Assembly: GCA_026984355.1 (NCBI GenBank)
Contig: JALSSG010000093.1
Coordinates: 1 to 15,689 of the forward strand
Reading direction: 5' to 3'
DNA length: 15,689 bases
DNA from: Hydrogenothermaceae bacterium
GTDB lineage: Bacteria; Aquificota; Aquificia; Aquificales; Hydrogenothermaceae
Part shown: piece after piece, positions 6,195-13,240 of the stretch
Position numbering within the stretch: the first letter of the stretch is position 1
How the letters are laid out: each line of letters starts with the position of its first letter
Notes under the pieces: generated by a model
Databases searched by the model: none
Seen by the model: only the letters and a program-made list of their open reading frames with translations
What the model was told of the DNA's origin: nothing
Program-made: the position numbers and the translations under genes

Positions 6195-6824
6195 CTATCC
6201 TCTGTAAAGTTTTTTCTTAATAATATAATATTCTACTTCAGGTAATACAAGATATGTTATGTTTTTGTTTTGTTTTATACGGTTTCTTATCTCTGTGGAT
6301 GATATATCAATTCTTCTTTTGCTGTAAAAGTAAACGCCTGTTTTATTTTTATTTATGTTTTTTTCATCAAAATAAAAATTTATTTCAGGAAAGTGTTCTT
6401 TTATATATTTTTCTAAATCTTTAATATTAAAATCTTCTCTACCTACAACAATAAAATTTAAAAGTTTTATAAGTTTTTCTGCATCTTTCCATTTATGTAA
6501 GCTTAAAAATGCATCTGTTCCTACTATAAATCCAGGATAGTATCCTAATTTTTCTACAAAATGTTTTGCTGTGTAAATTGTATAGGATTTACCTTTTCTT
6601 TTTATCTCAAAGTCTGAAATTTCAAAATACCGATTATATTTTAGTGATAGTTTAAGCATATTTAATCTGTCTTCTGGTGATGCTCTACTTTCTGGTTTAA
6701 GTGGTGAATGGTATGCTGGAATAAATATTATTTTTTCTAAGCTGAAGTATTCTCTTATATCTTCAGCTATTCTAAGATGACCTATATGTACAGGGTCAAA
6801 GCTTCCACCAAATAAGGCAATCAT
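6195..6824 (-). CDS. nadD: nicotinate-nucleotide adenylyltransferase NadD
   Basis: 209 residues, the usual length. It transfers AMP from ATP to nicotinate mononucleotide to make deamido-NAD, a late step of NAD synthesis in the cytoplasm. Seen: ALFGGSFDPVHIGH (3-16), the nucleotidyltransferase GxFDPxHxGH motif; FIPAYHSPLK (34-43); VGTDAFLSLHKW (101-112), the substrate loop; and DISSTEIRNRI (173-183), the ISSTxxR ATP motif. All catalytic elements are present. No SD is visible before the ATG. A small hairpin lies in the 34 bases after htrA, so translation may depend on coupling or be weak. Part of pyrB-htrA-nadD-clpS. Confidence 0.96.
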   Translation of the reverse strand: MIALFGGSFDPVHIGHLRIAEDIREYFSLEKIIFIPAYHSPLKPESRASPEDRLNMLKLSLKYNRYFEISDFEIKRKGKSYTIYTAKHFVEKLGYYPGFIVGTDAFLSLHKWKDAEKLIKLLNFIVVGREDFNIKDLEKYIKEHFPEINFYFDEKNINKNKTGVYFYSKRRIDISSTEIRNRIKQNKNITYLVLPEVEYYIIKKKLYRG

Positions 6825-6835
6825 ATTATAAAATC

Positions 6836-6852
6836 TGGGGCAGAAAGCCCCA
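6836..6852 (-). other. intercistronic hairpin between htrA and nadD
   Basis: Stem TGGGGC/GCCCCA (six perfect pairs, five-base loop), followed on the minus strand by GATTTTATAAT and then the nadD ATG. The T run is short and interrupted, so it is at best a partial terminator. It could also protect the upstream message or be a processing site. No SD lies between the hairpin and nadD. Confidence 0.55.
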
Positions 6853-6858
6853 TAAAGT

Positions 6859-8256
6859 TTATTTTACTATTGGCAGTGTAGTCCATATACTTGTGTATCC
6901 TCTTTGAACATATAACAGTACACTGTGTTTTCCATGTGCCTTTGCTTTTTGAATTTCTTGCCAGAACTGTTTTGCTGTTTTAACAGGTTTTCTGTTGACA
7001 GAAAGAATAATATCTCCTCCTCTTAGTCCAGCTTCATCTGCAGGAGAACCAGGTTTGACATCTATAACAAGTACTCCATAAGGAGTTTTTGGCAGGCCAT
7101 ATCTTTGTCTCATTTCAGGAGTTATATCTCTTACTATAAGCCCATATTTAAGCTCTAAGTCCTGAAGGCTACCTATATCTATCTCTTCTTCCCATGGAAT
7201 TGTTTTAACTTTTATATTTATCTTCTTTCCATCTCTTACTATAGTAAGGTTCACATATTTTCCTGGTTCTGTTCTCATTACATATTTTTGTACATCATTT
7301 GGTTCTTCTACAGGATGCCCATTTACTGCAATAATTACATCTCCTGGTTTTACTCCTGCTTTGTCTGCAGGTCCTCCTTTTATAACTTTTGCTACTACTA
7401 CTCCATGTTCAACTTTAAAATGTTCTGCAAGGTCTGGAGTTAATGGCTGGATAATTATCCCTATTTTTCCTCTTTTTACTTTTCCATATTTTAGAAGATG
7501 TTCCATTACCCATTTTGCTTGATTTGATGGAACTGCAAATCCAAGCCCCTGTGCTCCAGCTATTATAGCTGTATTTATCCCTATAACTTCACCATCTATG
7601 TTTACAAGAGGTCCTCCTGAGTTTCCTGGATTTATAGCCGCGTCTGTTTGAATAAATCCTTCACCTGGATGTCCCTCTATAGACCTATCAAGAGCAGAAA
7701 CTATTCCCATGGTTACTGTTCCGTCTAAACCAAGTGGATTTCCTATAGCTATAACTAAGTTTCCCTGTTTAAGTTCATCAGAATTTCCAAATTTTAGAAT
7801 ATGTTTTTTTGCATACTTTTCTATTCCTTTTTTAAATGGAACAGCGATTATTGCAATATCACTGAGTTTATCTTTTCCTATAACCTTAGCATCTAAAACT
7901 TTTTTATTTTTGAACTTAACCTGTATGTTAGTAGCGTTCTCTATGACGTGGTTATTAGTCATTATGTAAACAAGTTTTTTCTTTTCATCAACCTTTACAA
8001 TAAATCCAGAACCAAGACCTTCTACTTTCTGTTTAAAATCTCTATCTTGAGGAAATCCAAAAAACTCTCCAAATGGCAGGTCTCTAAATGGATTTGGAAC
8101 ACTAACTTCTCTTACAGTAAATATAGTAACCACTCCTGGAGATACATTATCTACTATATTCACTATCTCTTTATCAAATTGTTTTAGAACAAGTCCAGCA
8201 TATGATTGAACTACAGTAACAAGAACAAGAAAAACACCTACTATTTTTTTGTTCAT
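6859..8256 (-). CDS. htrA: periplasmic serine protease of the HtrA/DegP/DegQ (Do) family
   Basis: 465 residues with a signal peptide (residues 1 to about 20, ending QSYA), a trypsin-like domain and two PDZ domains. The catalytic triad is visible: H103 in TNNHVIENA, D133 in DKLSDIAII and S213 in NPGNSGGPL. PDZ1 spans about 263-350 (AGVKPGDVIIAVNG) and PDZ2 about 372-460 (PADEAGLRGGDIILSVN). This is the DegP/DegQ layout, a protease and chaperone that degrades damaged periplasmic proteins. The start ATG has AGGAGGGG six bases upstream, and that SD overlaps the pyrB stop codon, so it is probably coupled to pyrB although 12 bases apart. No truncation. Whether it behaves like DegP, DegQ or MucD cannot be told from sequence alone. 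Confidence 0.96.
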   Translation of the reverse strand: MNKKIVGVFLVLVTVVQSYAGLVLKQFDKEIVNIVDNVSPGVVTIFTVREVSVPNPFRDLPFGEFFGFPQDRDFKQKVEGLGSGFIVKVDEKKKLVYIMTNNHVIENATNIQVKFKNKKVLDAKVIGKDKLSDIAIIAVPFKKGIEKYAKKHILKFGNSDELKQGNLVIAIGNPLGLDGTVTMGIVSALDRSIEGHPGEGFIQTDAAINPGNSGGPLVNIDGEVIGINTAIIAGAQGLGFAVPSNQAKWVMEHLLKYGKVKRGKIGIIIQPLTPDLAEHFKVEHGVVVAKVIKGGPADKAGVKPGDVIIAVNGHPVEEPNDVQKYVMRTEPGKYVNLTIVRDGKKINIKVKTIPWEEEIDIGSLQDLELKYGLIVRDITPEMRQRYGLPKTPYGVLVIDVKPGSPADEAGLRGGDIILSVNRKPVKTAKQFWQEIQKAKAHGKHSVLLYVQRGYTSIWTTLPIVK

Positions 8257-8268
8257 AATATACCCCTC

Positions 8269-9177
8269 CTAATTTTCTAATAAAAACTTATAAATAGCCA
8301 TTCTTATAAAAAGACCATTTTCAACCTGGTCTAAAATTAAGCTTCTATCTCCATATACGAGCTCACTTTGAATTTCTATTCCTCTGTTAACGGGACCTGG
8401 ATGCATTATAATAGCATCTTCTTTTAGAAGGTCTAATCTTTTTTGGTTTAGTCCGTATTTTATTGAGTATTCATTTAACGATGTAAAGAAAACCTTTGAC
8501 TGTCTTTCTAACTGTATTCTTAAGAATATTGCTACGTCTTTATCTTTTAAGGCATCTTCTATATCTGTAGTTATATAATCTGCCTGTAGAGTCTCTACGT
8601 GTCTTGGTATCATTGTAATAGGTGCACAGATTGTTATATGTGCTCCTAACTTTTTAAATAGTTTAACATCAGAACGAGCAACTCTGCTGTGCATTATATC
8701 TCCTATTATAGCTATCTTTAGCCCTTCTACTTTTCCTTTTTTTTCTAAAATAGTAAATCCATCAAGTAGTGCCTGTGAAGGGTGTTCATTCATTCCATCT
8801 CCTGCATTTATAACTCTTGATTTTACCTCTTTTGCTACTATGTGAGGTGCTCCAGACATATAATGTCTTATTACTATAAAATCACTATTCATTGCTTCAA
8901 GAGTTTTTATTGTATCGTATAGATTTTCTCCTTTTTTTACAGAGCTTTGGGACGAACTTATGTTTATAGTATCTGCTGATAAGATTTTTCCTGCTAGTTC
9001 AAAAGATGTTCTTGTTCTTGTAGAGTTTTCAAAAAAAGGAAGTAAAACAGAGTATCCCCTAAGGTCTGTGAATTTTTTCTCTCCATTTTTGTATCTTTTC
9101 TTATAGTCTTTTGCTATCTGGTAGATTGATAGAACATCCTCTTGTGAAAGTTGGTTTATACTCAGTAAGTCTTTCAA
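8269..9177 (-). CDS. pyrB: aspartate carbamoyltransferase catalytic subunit
   Basis: 302 residues. It condenses carbamoyl phosphate with aspartate to give carbamoyl-aspartate, the first committed step of pyrimidine synthesis. Seen: FFENSTRTRTSFE (48-60), the carbamoyl-phosphate loop; SSVKKGE (78-84), the lysine-bearing 80s loop reaching into the neighbouring subunit; R104; HPSQALLD (132-139); DIMHSRVARS (160-169); LRIQLER (219-225), the aspartate-binding segment; and HPGPVNRG (259-266). All key residues are present. The start is TTG at 9175-9177, with GAGGAG six bases upstream and no better start. No pyrI regulatory chain is adjacent. First gene of pyrB-htrA-nadD-clpS and divergent from the exchanger gene. 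Confidence 0.97.
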   Translation of the reverse strand: MKDLLSINQLSQEDVLSIYQIAKDYKKRYKNGEKKFTDLRGYSVLLPFFENSTRTRTSFELAGKILSADTINISSSQSSVKKGENLYDTIKTLEAMNSDFIVIRHYMSGAPHIVAKEVKSRVINAGDGMNEHPSQALLDGFTILEKKGKVEGLKIAIIGDIMHSRVARSDVKLFKKLGAHITICAPITMIPRHVETLQADYITTDIEDALKDKDVAIFLRIQLERQSKVFFTSLNEYSIKYGLNQKRLDLLKEDAIIMHPGPVNRGIEIQSELVYGDRSLILDQVENGLFIRMAIYKFLLEN

Positions 9178-9217
9178 TCTGTCTCCTCAAAATTTTCAAA
9201 TTCAACAGGTAAAAACA

Positions 9218-9247
9218 ATATTAACAGATTAAAATTAATCTTATCAA
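9218..9247 (-). promoter_or_regulatory. candidate pyrB promoter with internal inverted repeat
   Basis: On the minus strand TTGATA (9242-9247), an 18-base spacer and TAATAT (9218-9223), or TTAATA with a 17-base spacer. An inverted repeat, GATTAA-AA-TTAATC on the plus strand (9227-9240), sits between the two boxes where a repressor could act. The intergenic gap (9178-9270) is AT-rich, so both are only candidates. No pyrimidine attenuator or uracil-sensing leader is seen. Confidence 0.35.
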
Positions 9248-9270
9248 CGATTATATAAAAAGGTAAAAAT

Positions 9271-10272
9271 ATGATTTTGTGGTTTGAATTTATTATTTTG
9301 ATGCTTGTTATTTTTTTTACTGGCAAAAATCTAGTAAAGTATGGAGATATTCTTGCAGAAAAGTTAAATCTTGGAAGAACTATTATTGGATTGATTTTTA
9401 TCGCTTCTATAACATCTTTACCTGAGCTTATAACAGGTATAAGTTCTGCGGCAATAGTTAAATCTGCTGATTTACTTGCAGGAGATATATTTGGTAGCTG
9501 TATGGCAAATATTTTTATGCTTGTAATACTTGATGCGTTTATAAGAAAACAGCCATTAACAGCAAAAGTTCATCATGGTTTTACTTTGACGGCTTCTTTT
9601 GGAATTATTCTTATTGTAATTGCTGTTTTGTCTATTTTACTTAGTAAGTATGTTTACTCTATTGGGTGGGTAAGTTTTAGTTCTTTTTTGATAATTTTTG
9701 TTTACCTTTTTAGTTTGAAAATCTCAGCAGATTATGAAAGAAAATTAATAAAAAAAGCAACACGTGAGTTTGCTCAAAAATTAAGGTATGAAGAGATTTC
9801 ATTAAGAGATGTGGTTTTTAGATATGTTTTAAATTCTATATTTATTGTAATTTCTGCATCTTTACTTCCAAAGGTAGGAGAAAAGATAATACAGTCTTTT
9901 GGTATTTCTGAAACGTTTTTCGGTACTTTTTTTATTGCTATTACCACTTCACTTCCAGAACTTGCTGTTTCTATAGCTTCTATAAAGCTTGGACTTGTTC
10001 AAATAGCTGTAGCTAATCTTTTAGGAAGTAATATTTTTAACATCTTTATTATGGCTGTTGCTGATTTTTTCTTTACTAAAGGTTCTATTTTTAGTTTTAT
10101 CAGTTTATCTTCTCTGATACCTGCTTTATTTTCAGTTGTTATGATTTGTGTAGTTATTGTAGGTCTCATATACAAAGCAGAAAGAAAATTTTTCTTTGTC
10201 GGAAATGAGTCTTTAATACTTACTTTTTTATATTTTTTGGGGATATATCTTACTTTTGTAATCAGGTTATAA
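9271..10272 (+). CDS. sodium/calcium exchanger family (CaCA) membrane protein
   Basis: 333 residues, almost entirely membrane helices (about ten), arranged as two related halves, as in NCX/YrbG exchangers. Alpha-repeat 1: GLIFIASITSLPELITG (40-56, E52), then LLAGDIFGSCMANIF (68-82). Alpha-repeat 2: GTFFIAITTSLPELAVS (218-234, E230), then AVANLLGSNIFNIF (246-259). The two SLPE glutamates and the GSN-type loops form the cation site in this family, which swaps Na+ (or K+/H+) for Ca2+ across the inner membrane. A basic loop (KISADYERKLIKKATREFAQK, about 150-170) separates the halves. Repeat 1 has GSC instead of the usual GSN. ATG with AAAGG upstream. Its stop overlaps the convergent GGDEF-EAL gene by 11 bases. 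The transported ion is not certain. Confidence 0.88.
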   Translation: MILWFEFIILMLVIFFTGKNLVKYGDILAEKLNLGRTIIGLIFIASITSLPELITGISSAAIVKSADLLAGDIFGSCMANIFMLVILDAFIRKQPLTAKVHHGFTLTASFGIILIVIAVLSILLSKYVYSIGWVSFSSFLIIFVYLFSLKISADYERKLIKKATREFAQKLRYEEISLRDVVFRYVLNSIFIVISASLLPKVGEKIIQSFGISETFFGTFFIAITTSLPELAVSIASIKLGLVQIAVANLLGSNIFNIFIMAVADFFFTKGSIFSFISLSSLIPALFSVVMICVVIVGLIYKAERKFFFVGNESLILTFLYFLGIYLTFVIRL

Positions 10273-12187
10273 ACCTATCAAATCTGTCTAAAAGAACTGT
10301 TTTATCAACTTCTGGTTTAGGTTCTCCAATATAAAACCCTTGAGCGTGGTCTATACCTAACTCTACAACTTTATCAAATATCTCTTTTGATGATACAAAT
10401 TCTGCTATAGTCTGTGCACCTATTGTGTGGGCAAAGTCATTTATAAGCTTTACTATTTTTTGACTATCTTCATCATAAACAAGTTTTTTAATAAAAGATG
10501 CATCAATTTTTATGTAGTTAATGTTTAATTCCATTAATCTTTCAAAATTTGAATAACCAGAACCAAAATCATCTATAGCAAACTTACATCCAAACTTTCT
10601 CATATCATTAACGAACTCTTTTATTATTTCATAATTTCCTATACTTTCAGTTTCTAAAAATTCAAAAACAAGTCTATCACCTACATTATATTTCTTTATG
10701 TTCTCTACTATAAAATTAACTACATCTTCATTTAGAATATCCTGAATATCTATATTTATAGAAAATTCGTACTGACAATTTTTACAGTATGAAAAACTTT
10801 CTTTAACTACTCTTTTTGTAAGTTCTGGATATATTTTTGATATTTTTGCTATTTCAAGAAATTTATATGGTGTAATTATACTTCCATCTTCATCTATCAT
10901 ACGAACAAGGCATTCAAACTTTGTAATTTTATTTCCTTTGATTGAATATATAGGTTGATAAAAAACTTTTATCTGGTCATGCCTTAAAGCTTTTACTAAT
11001 TTTTTTGTCCAGTAGATGTTCTGAGCATAATCTTTTTTTTCTTTTTCTACATCTTTATAGAAGATATAATGTTTTTTTTGTTTTTTAGCTGTTTTTAGGG
11101 CTACATCTGCTGTAGGTAAAAGCTCATCTACATCATTTATCCATTCTGATAATGATACACCTATGGATACTGTTATGAATACTTCATAATCTCCAAAAAC
11201 ATATGGTTTTTCTGTAAGCCGTTCTATTAGGGATTTTATGATACTACTGTATTCATCAATTGATAATTTTTCACTTTTATGAAAGTGTAAAACTGCAAAT
11301 TCATCAGCATGTAGCTTGTAAACTTTACTGTTATTGCTTTTTTCTAAACAGCTCTTTATTCTGCTTGCTACTTCCTTTAATATCTGGTCTCCAATTTTTA
11401 CACCATATACGTCGTTTATAGATTTAAAGTTATCTATGTTTATAAGACATAGACCTTCTTTATGTTTCCTGTTCTTAATATCCCTTATAAGAGCTCTTCT
11501 GTTTGGAAGCATTGTAAGTTCATCATGGTATAACATAAATTCAAGTTTTTTATTTATCCTTTCAAGTTCTGTAATGTCTGTAAATACTACTACATATAGC
11601 TTTTCTTTATTTATATAGAAAGAAGATGCTTTAACGGACATTACATATTTATGTCCATCTATATTAAGCATAACTTTGTGTGGTCTGTTATTTTGTATTA
11701 CATACTCAATCCAGAGTTTATCATTAAATTTAGGTTGAACATATCCTTTTTTTTCTTCGAAAAATTCACATATACATTTATGTAACTTTTTAAATTCTTC
11801 TAAAGAGGAAAATTTACTGAAATATTTAAAAAAGGTTCTGTTTACCATTTTTAAGTCGTGCCCATCAGTTACAATGGTTAATGTAGGTTGATTATTGAAT
11901 ATCTCTGTAGTAATTATCTCTATGTTTTCTAACTCTCTGGCTTTTTTGTCTATTTCAAATTTTAGCTGTTTATTTAATCTTTCTATTTTTTCTTCTCTTT
12001 GTTTTATGTTATAGTATAATTTGCTTATCCATATAATAGTTAAACCAAATGCTATACCAGCAATAGTTGGCAGCATATAGTACCTTGGGGTTGGTATTAT
12101 ATTCAATATAAAAAGGTACTGCACTGTAGCCATCATCCACATAAATGCTATTGAAAGAACCAAATACGCTAAGTATTTTATATTCAT
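10262..12187 (-). CDS. membrane-anchored PAS-GGDEF-EAL protein, probable c-di-GMP phosphodiesterase
   Basis: 641 residues from the ATG at 12187, which has AGAGGA six bases upstream. An in-frame TTG at 12214 has no SD. Layout: two membrane helices (about 5-30 and 37-60), a coiled coil (about 60-90), a PAS-like domain (about 95-210, ending VVVFTDITELERI), a GGDEF domain (about 215-375) and an EAL domain (about 390-635). The GGDEF motif is HADEF (293-297), and the first metal aspartate of DIDxFK is N250 (INIDNFK), so cyclase activity is unlikely. In the EAL domain the expected residues are seen: E425 (as ECL), N478, E512, D539-D540 (IDDFGSGYSN), K560, E596 and Q616 (AQGF), so c-di-GMP cleavage to pGpG is likely. 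The degenerate GGDEF may bind GTP as a regulator. Stimulus unknown. Overlaps the exchanger gene by 11 bases. Confidence 0.93.
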   Translation of the reverse strand: MNIKYLAYLVLSIAFMWMMATVQYLFILNIIPTPRYYMLPTIAGIAFGLTIIWISKLYYNIKQREEKIERLNKQLKFEIDKKARELENIEIITTEIFNNQPTLTIVTDGHDLKMVNRTFFKYFSKFSSLEEFKKLHKCICEFFEEKKGYVQPKFNDKLWIEYVIQNNRPHKVMLNIDGHKYVMSVKASSFYINKEKLYVVVFTDITELERINKKLEFMLYHDELTMLPNRRALIRDIKNRKHKEGLCLINIDNFKSINDVYGVKIGDQILKEVASRIKSCLEKSNNSKVYKLHADEFAVLHFHKSEKLSIDEYSSIIKSLIERLTEKPYVFGDYEVFITVSIGVSLSEWINDVDELLPTADVALKTAKKQKKHYIFYKDVEKEKKDYAQNIYWTKKLVKALRHDQIKVFYQPIYSIKGNKITKFECLVRMIDEDGSIITPYKFLEIAKISKIYPELTKRVVKESFSYCKNCQYEFSINIDIQDILNEDVVNFIVENIKKYNVGDRLVFEFLETESIGNYEIIKEFVNDMRKFGCKFAIDDFGSGYSNFERLMELNINYIKIDASFIKKLVYDEDSQKIVKLINDFAHTIGAQTIAEFVSSKEIFDKVVELGIDHAQGFYIGEPKPEVDKTVLLDRFDRFIT

Positions 12188-12255
12188 AAAAATTCCTCTA
12201 ATTGTTCGTTTCAACTTTTATTTCGGTGTTGTTTTACAATTCTTTAGATAAATTA

Positions 12256-12284
12256 TTGAATAAAAAATAAAACAATGTTATATT
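12256..12284 (+). promoter_or_regulatory. sigma70-type promoter of argF operon
   Basis: TTGAAT (12256-12261), a 17-base spacer and TATATT (12279-12284). Transcription would start near 12291, about 22 bases before the GTG start of argF, whose AGGAGG lies at 12302-12307. No convincing ARG box palindrome was found around it. Confidence 0.65.
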
Positions 12285-12312
12285 TTTATTTCTCATAAAT
12301 TAGGAGGATACC

Positions 12313-13224
12313 GTGAAAAGAGATTTTCTTTCCATTTCAGACTTACAAAGAGGTGAGATTTTAGAAATTATAGATTATGGATTTTATTTAAAGGAGCACC
12401 CTTTTTCTGACCGTTCTTTAGAACAAAAGTCTATAGGCATGATATTTATGAAACCATCAACAAGAACAAGAATCTCTTTTGAAGTTGGGATTTACCATAT
12501 GGGAGGGCAACCTATATATATTCAAGGTTCTTCTACCCAGATTAGCCGAGGAGAAGATATAAAAGATACAGCAAGAGTATTATCTAGATATCTAGACGGT
12601 CTTGTGATAAGAACGTATTCTCATAAAGAAGTAGAAGAACTTGCAAAATACTCTGAATTTCCTGTTATTAACGCTCTTACAGACCTCCACCATCCATGTC
12701 AGGTTTTATCTGACCTTATGACTATAAAAGAGTACTTTGGAGTTTTAGAGGGATTAAAGATAACTTATGTTGGTGATGGAAATAATATGGCAAATTCATG
12801 GCTTTTAGGAGCACCATTAGTTGGTATGAATATATCAATTGCTACGCCTGAAGGATATGAACCAAATGGAAGAGCAGTAGCAGAAGGAATTAAACTTGCT
12901 CAGCTTTTTGGAACAGAATTAGAAATAACAAACGACCCTATAGAAGCTGTAAAAGATGCTGATATTATATATACAGATGTATGGGTTAGTATGGGACAGG
13001 AAGGAGAGAAAGAAAAAGTAAAGGATTTTGATGGTTTTCAGGTAAACTCTGAGCTTTTATCCAAGACAAACAAAGAAAAAACTATAGTTATGCATTGTCT
13101 ACCAGCTCATAAAGGAGAGGAAATTTCAGAAGATATTTTTGAAAAGTTCTCTGAAGTTATATTTACGCAAGCAGAAAATAGACTACATGCACAAAAATCT
13201 TTAATGAGTTTTCTTTATAAATAA
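12313..13224 (+). CDS. argF: ornithine carbamoyltransferase
   Basis: 303 residues. It makes citrulline from ornithine and carbamoyl phosphate in arginine synthesis, in the cytoplasm. Seen: FMKPSTRTRISFE (45-57), the carbamoyl-phosphate loop; HHPCQVLSDL (126-135); GDGNNMANS (154-162), ornithine-side residues; DVWVSMGQE (222-230), the SMG ornithine loop; and HCLPAHKGEEI (261-271), with the catalytic cysteine that marks ornithine rather than aspartate specificity. The start is GTG with AGGAGG five bases upstream. It leads an operon with two flavoprotein genes (16- and 15-base gaps, each with a strong SD). An anabolic role is likely, since no arcA or arcC is nearby. A distant paralogue of pyrB in this window, not a recent duplicate. 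Confidence 0.97.
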   Translation: MKRDFLSISDLQRGEILEIIDYGFYLKEHPFSDRSLEQKSIGMIFMKPSTRTRISFEVGIYHMGGQPIYIQGSSTQISRGEDIKDTARVLSRYLDGLVIRTYSHKEVEELAKYSEFPVINALTDLHHPCQVLSDLMTIKEYFGVLEGLKITYVGDGNNMANSWLLGAPLVGMNISIATPEGYEPNGRAVAEGIKLAQLFGTELEITNDPIEAVKDADIIYTDVWVSMGQEGEKEKVKDFDGFQVNSELLSKTNKEKTIVMHCLPAHKGEEISEDIFEKFSEVIFTQAENRLHAQKSLMSFLYK

Positions 13225-13240
13225 AAACGGAGGTTTAGCC

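Noticed and set aside
9227..9240. Inverted repeat as a certain pyrB operator
   Set aside because: Six-base AT arms in a very AT-rich gap are expected by chance fairly often; kept only as part of a low-confidence promoter entry.
12188..12214. N-terminal extension of the GGDEF-EAL protein from TTG 12214
   Set aside because: No SD precedes the TTG, while the ATG at 12187 has AGAGGA at six bases; the extension is nine residues of no family meaning.
8269..13224. pyrB and argF as a recent tandem duplication
   Set aside because: They share the carbamoyltransferase fold but have distinct specificity motifs (aspartate-type HPGPVNRG, ornithine-type HCLPAHKGEE), lie on opposite strands, and are ancient paralogues.
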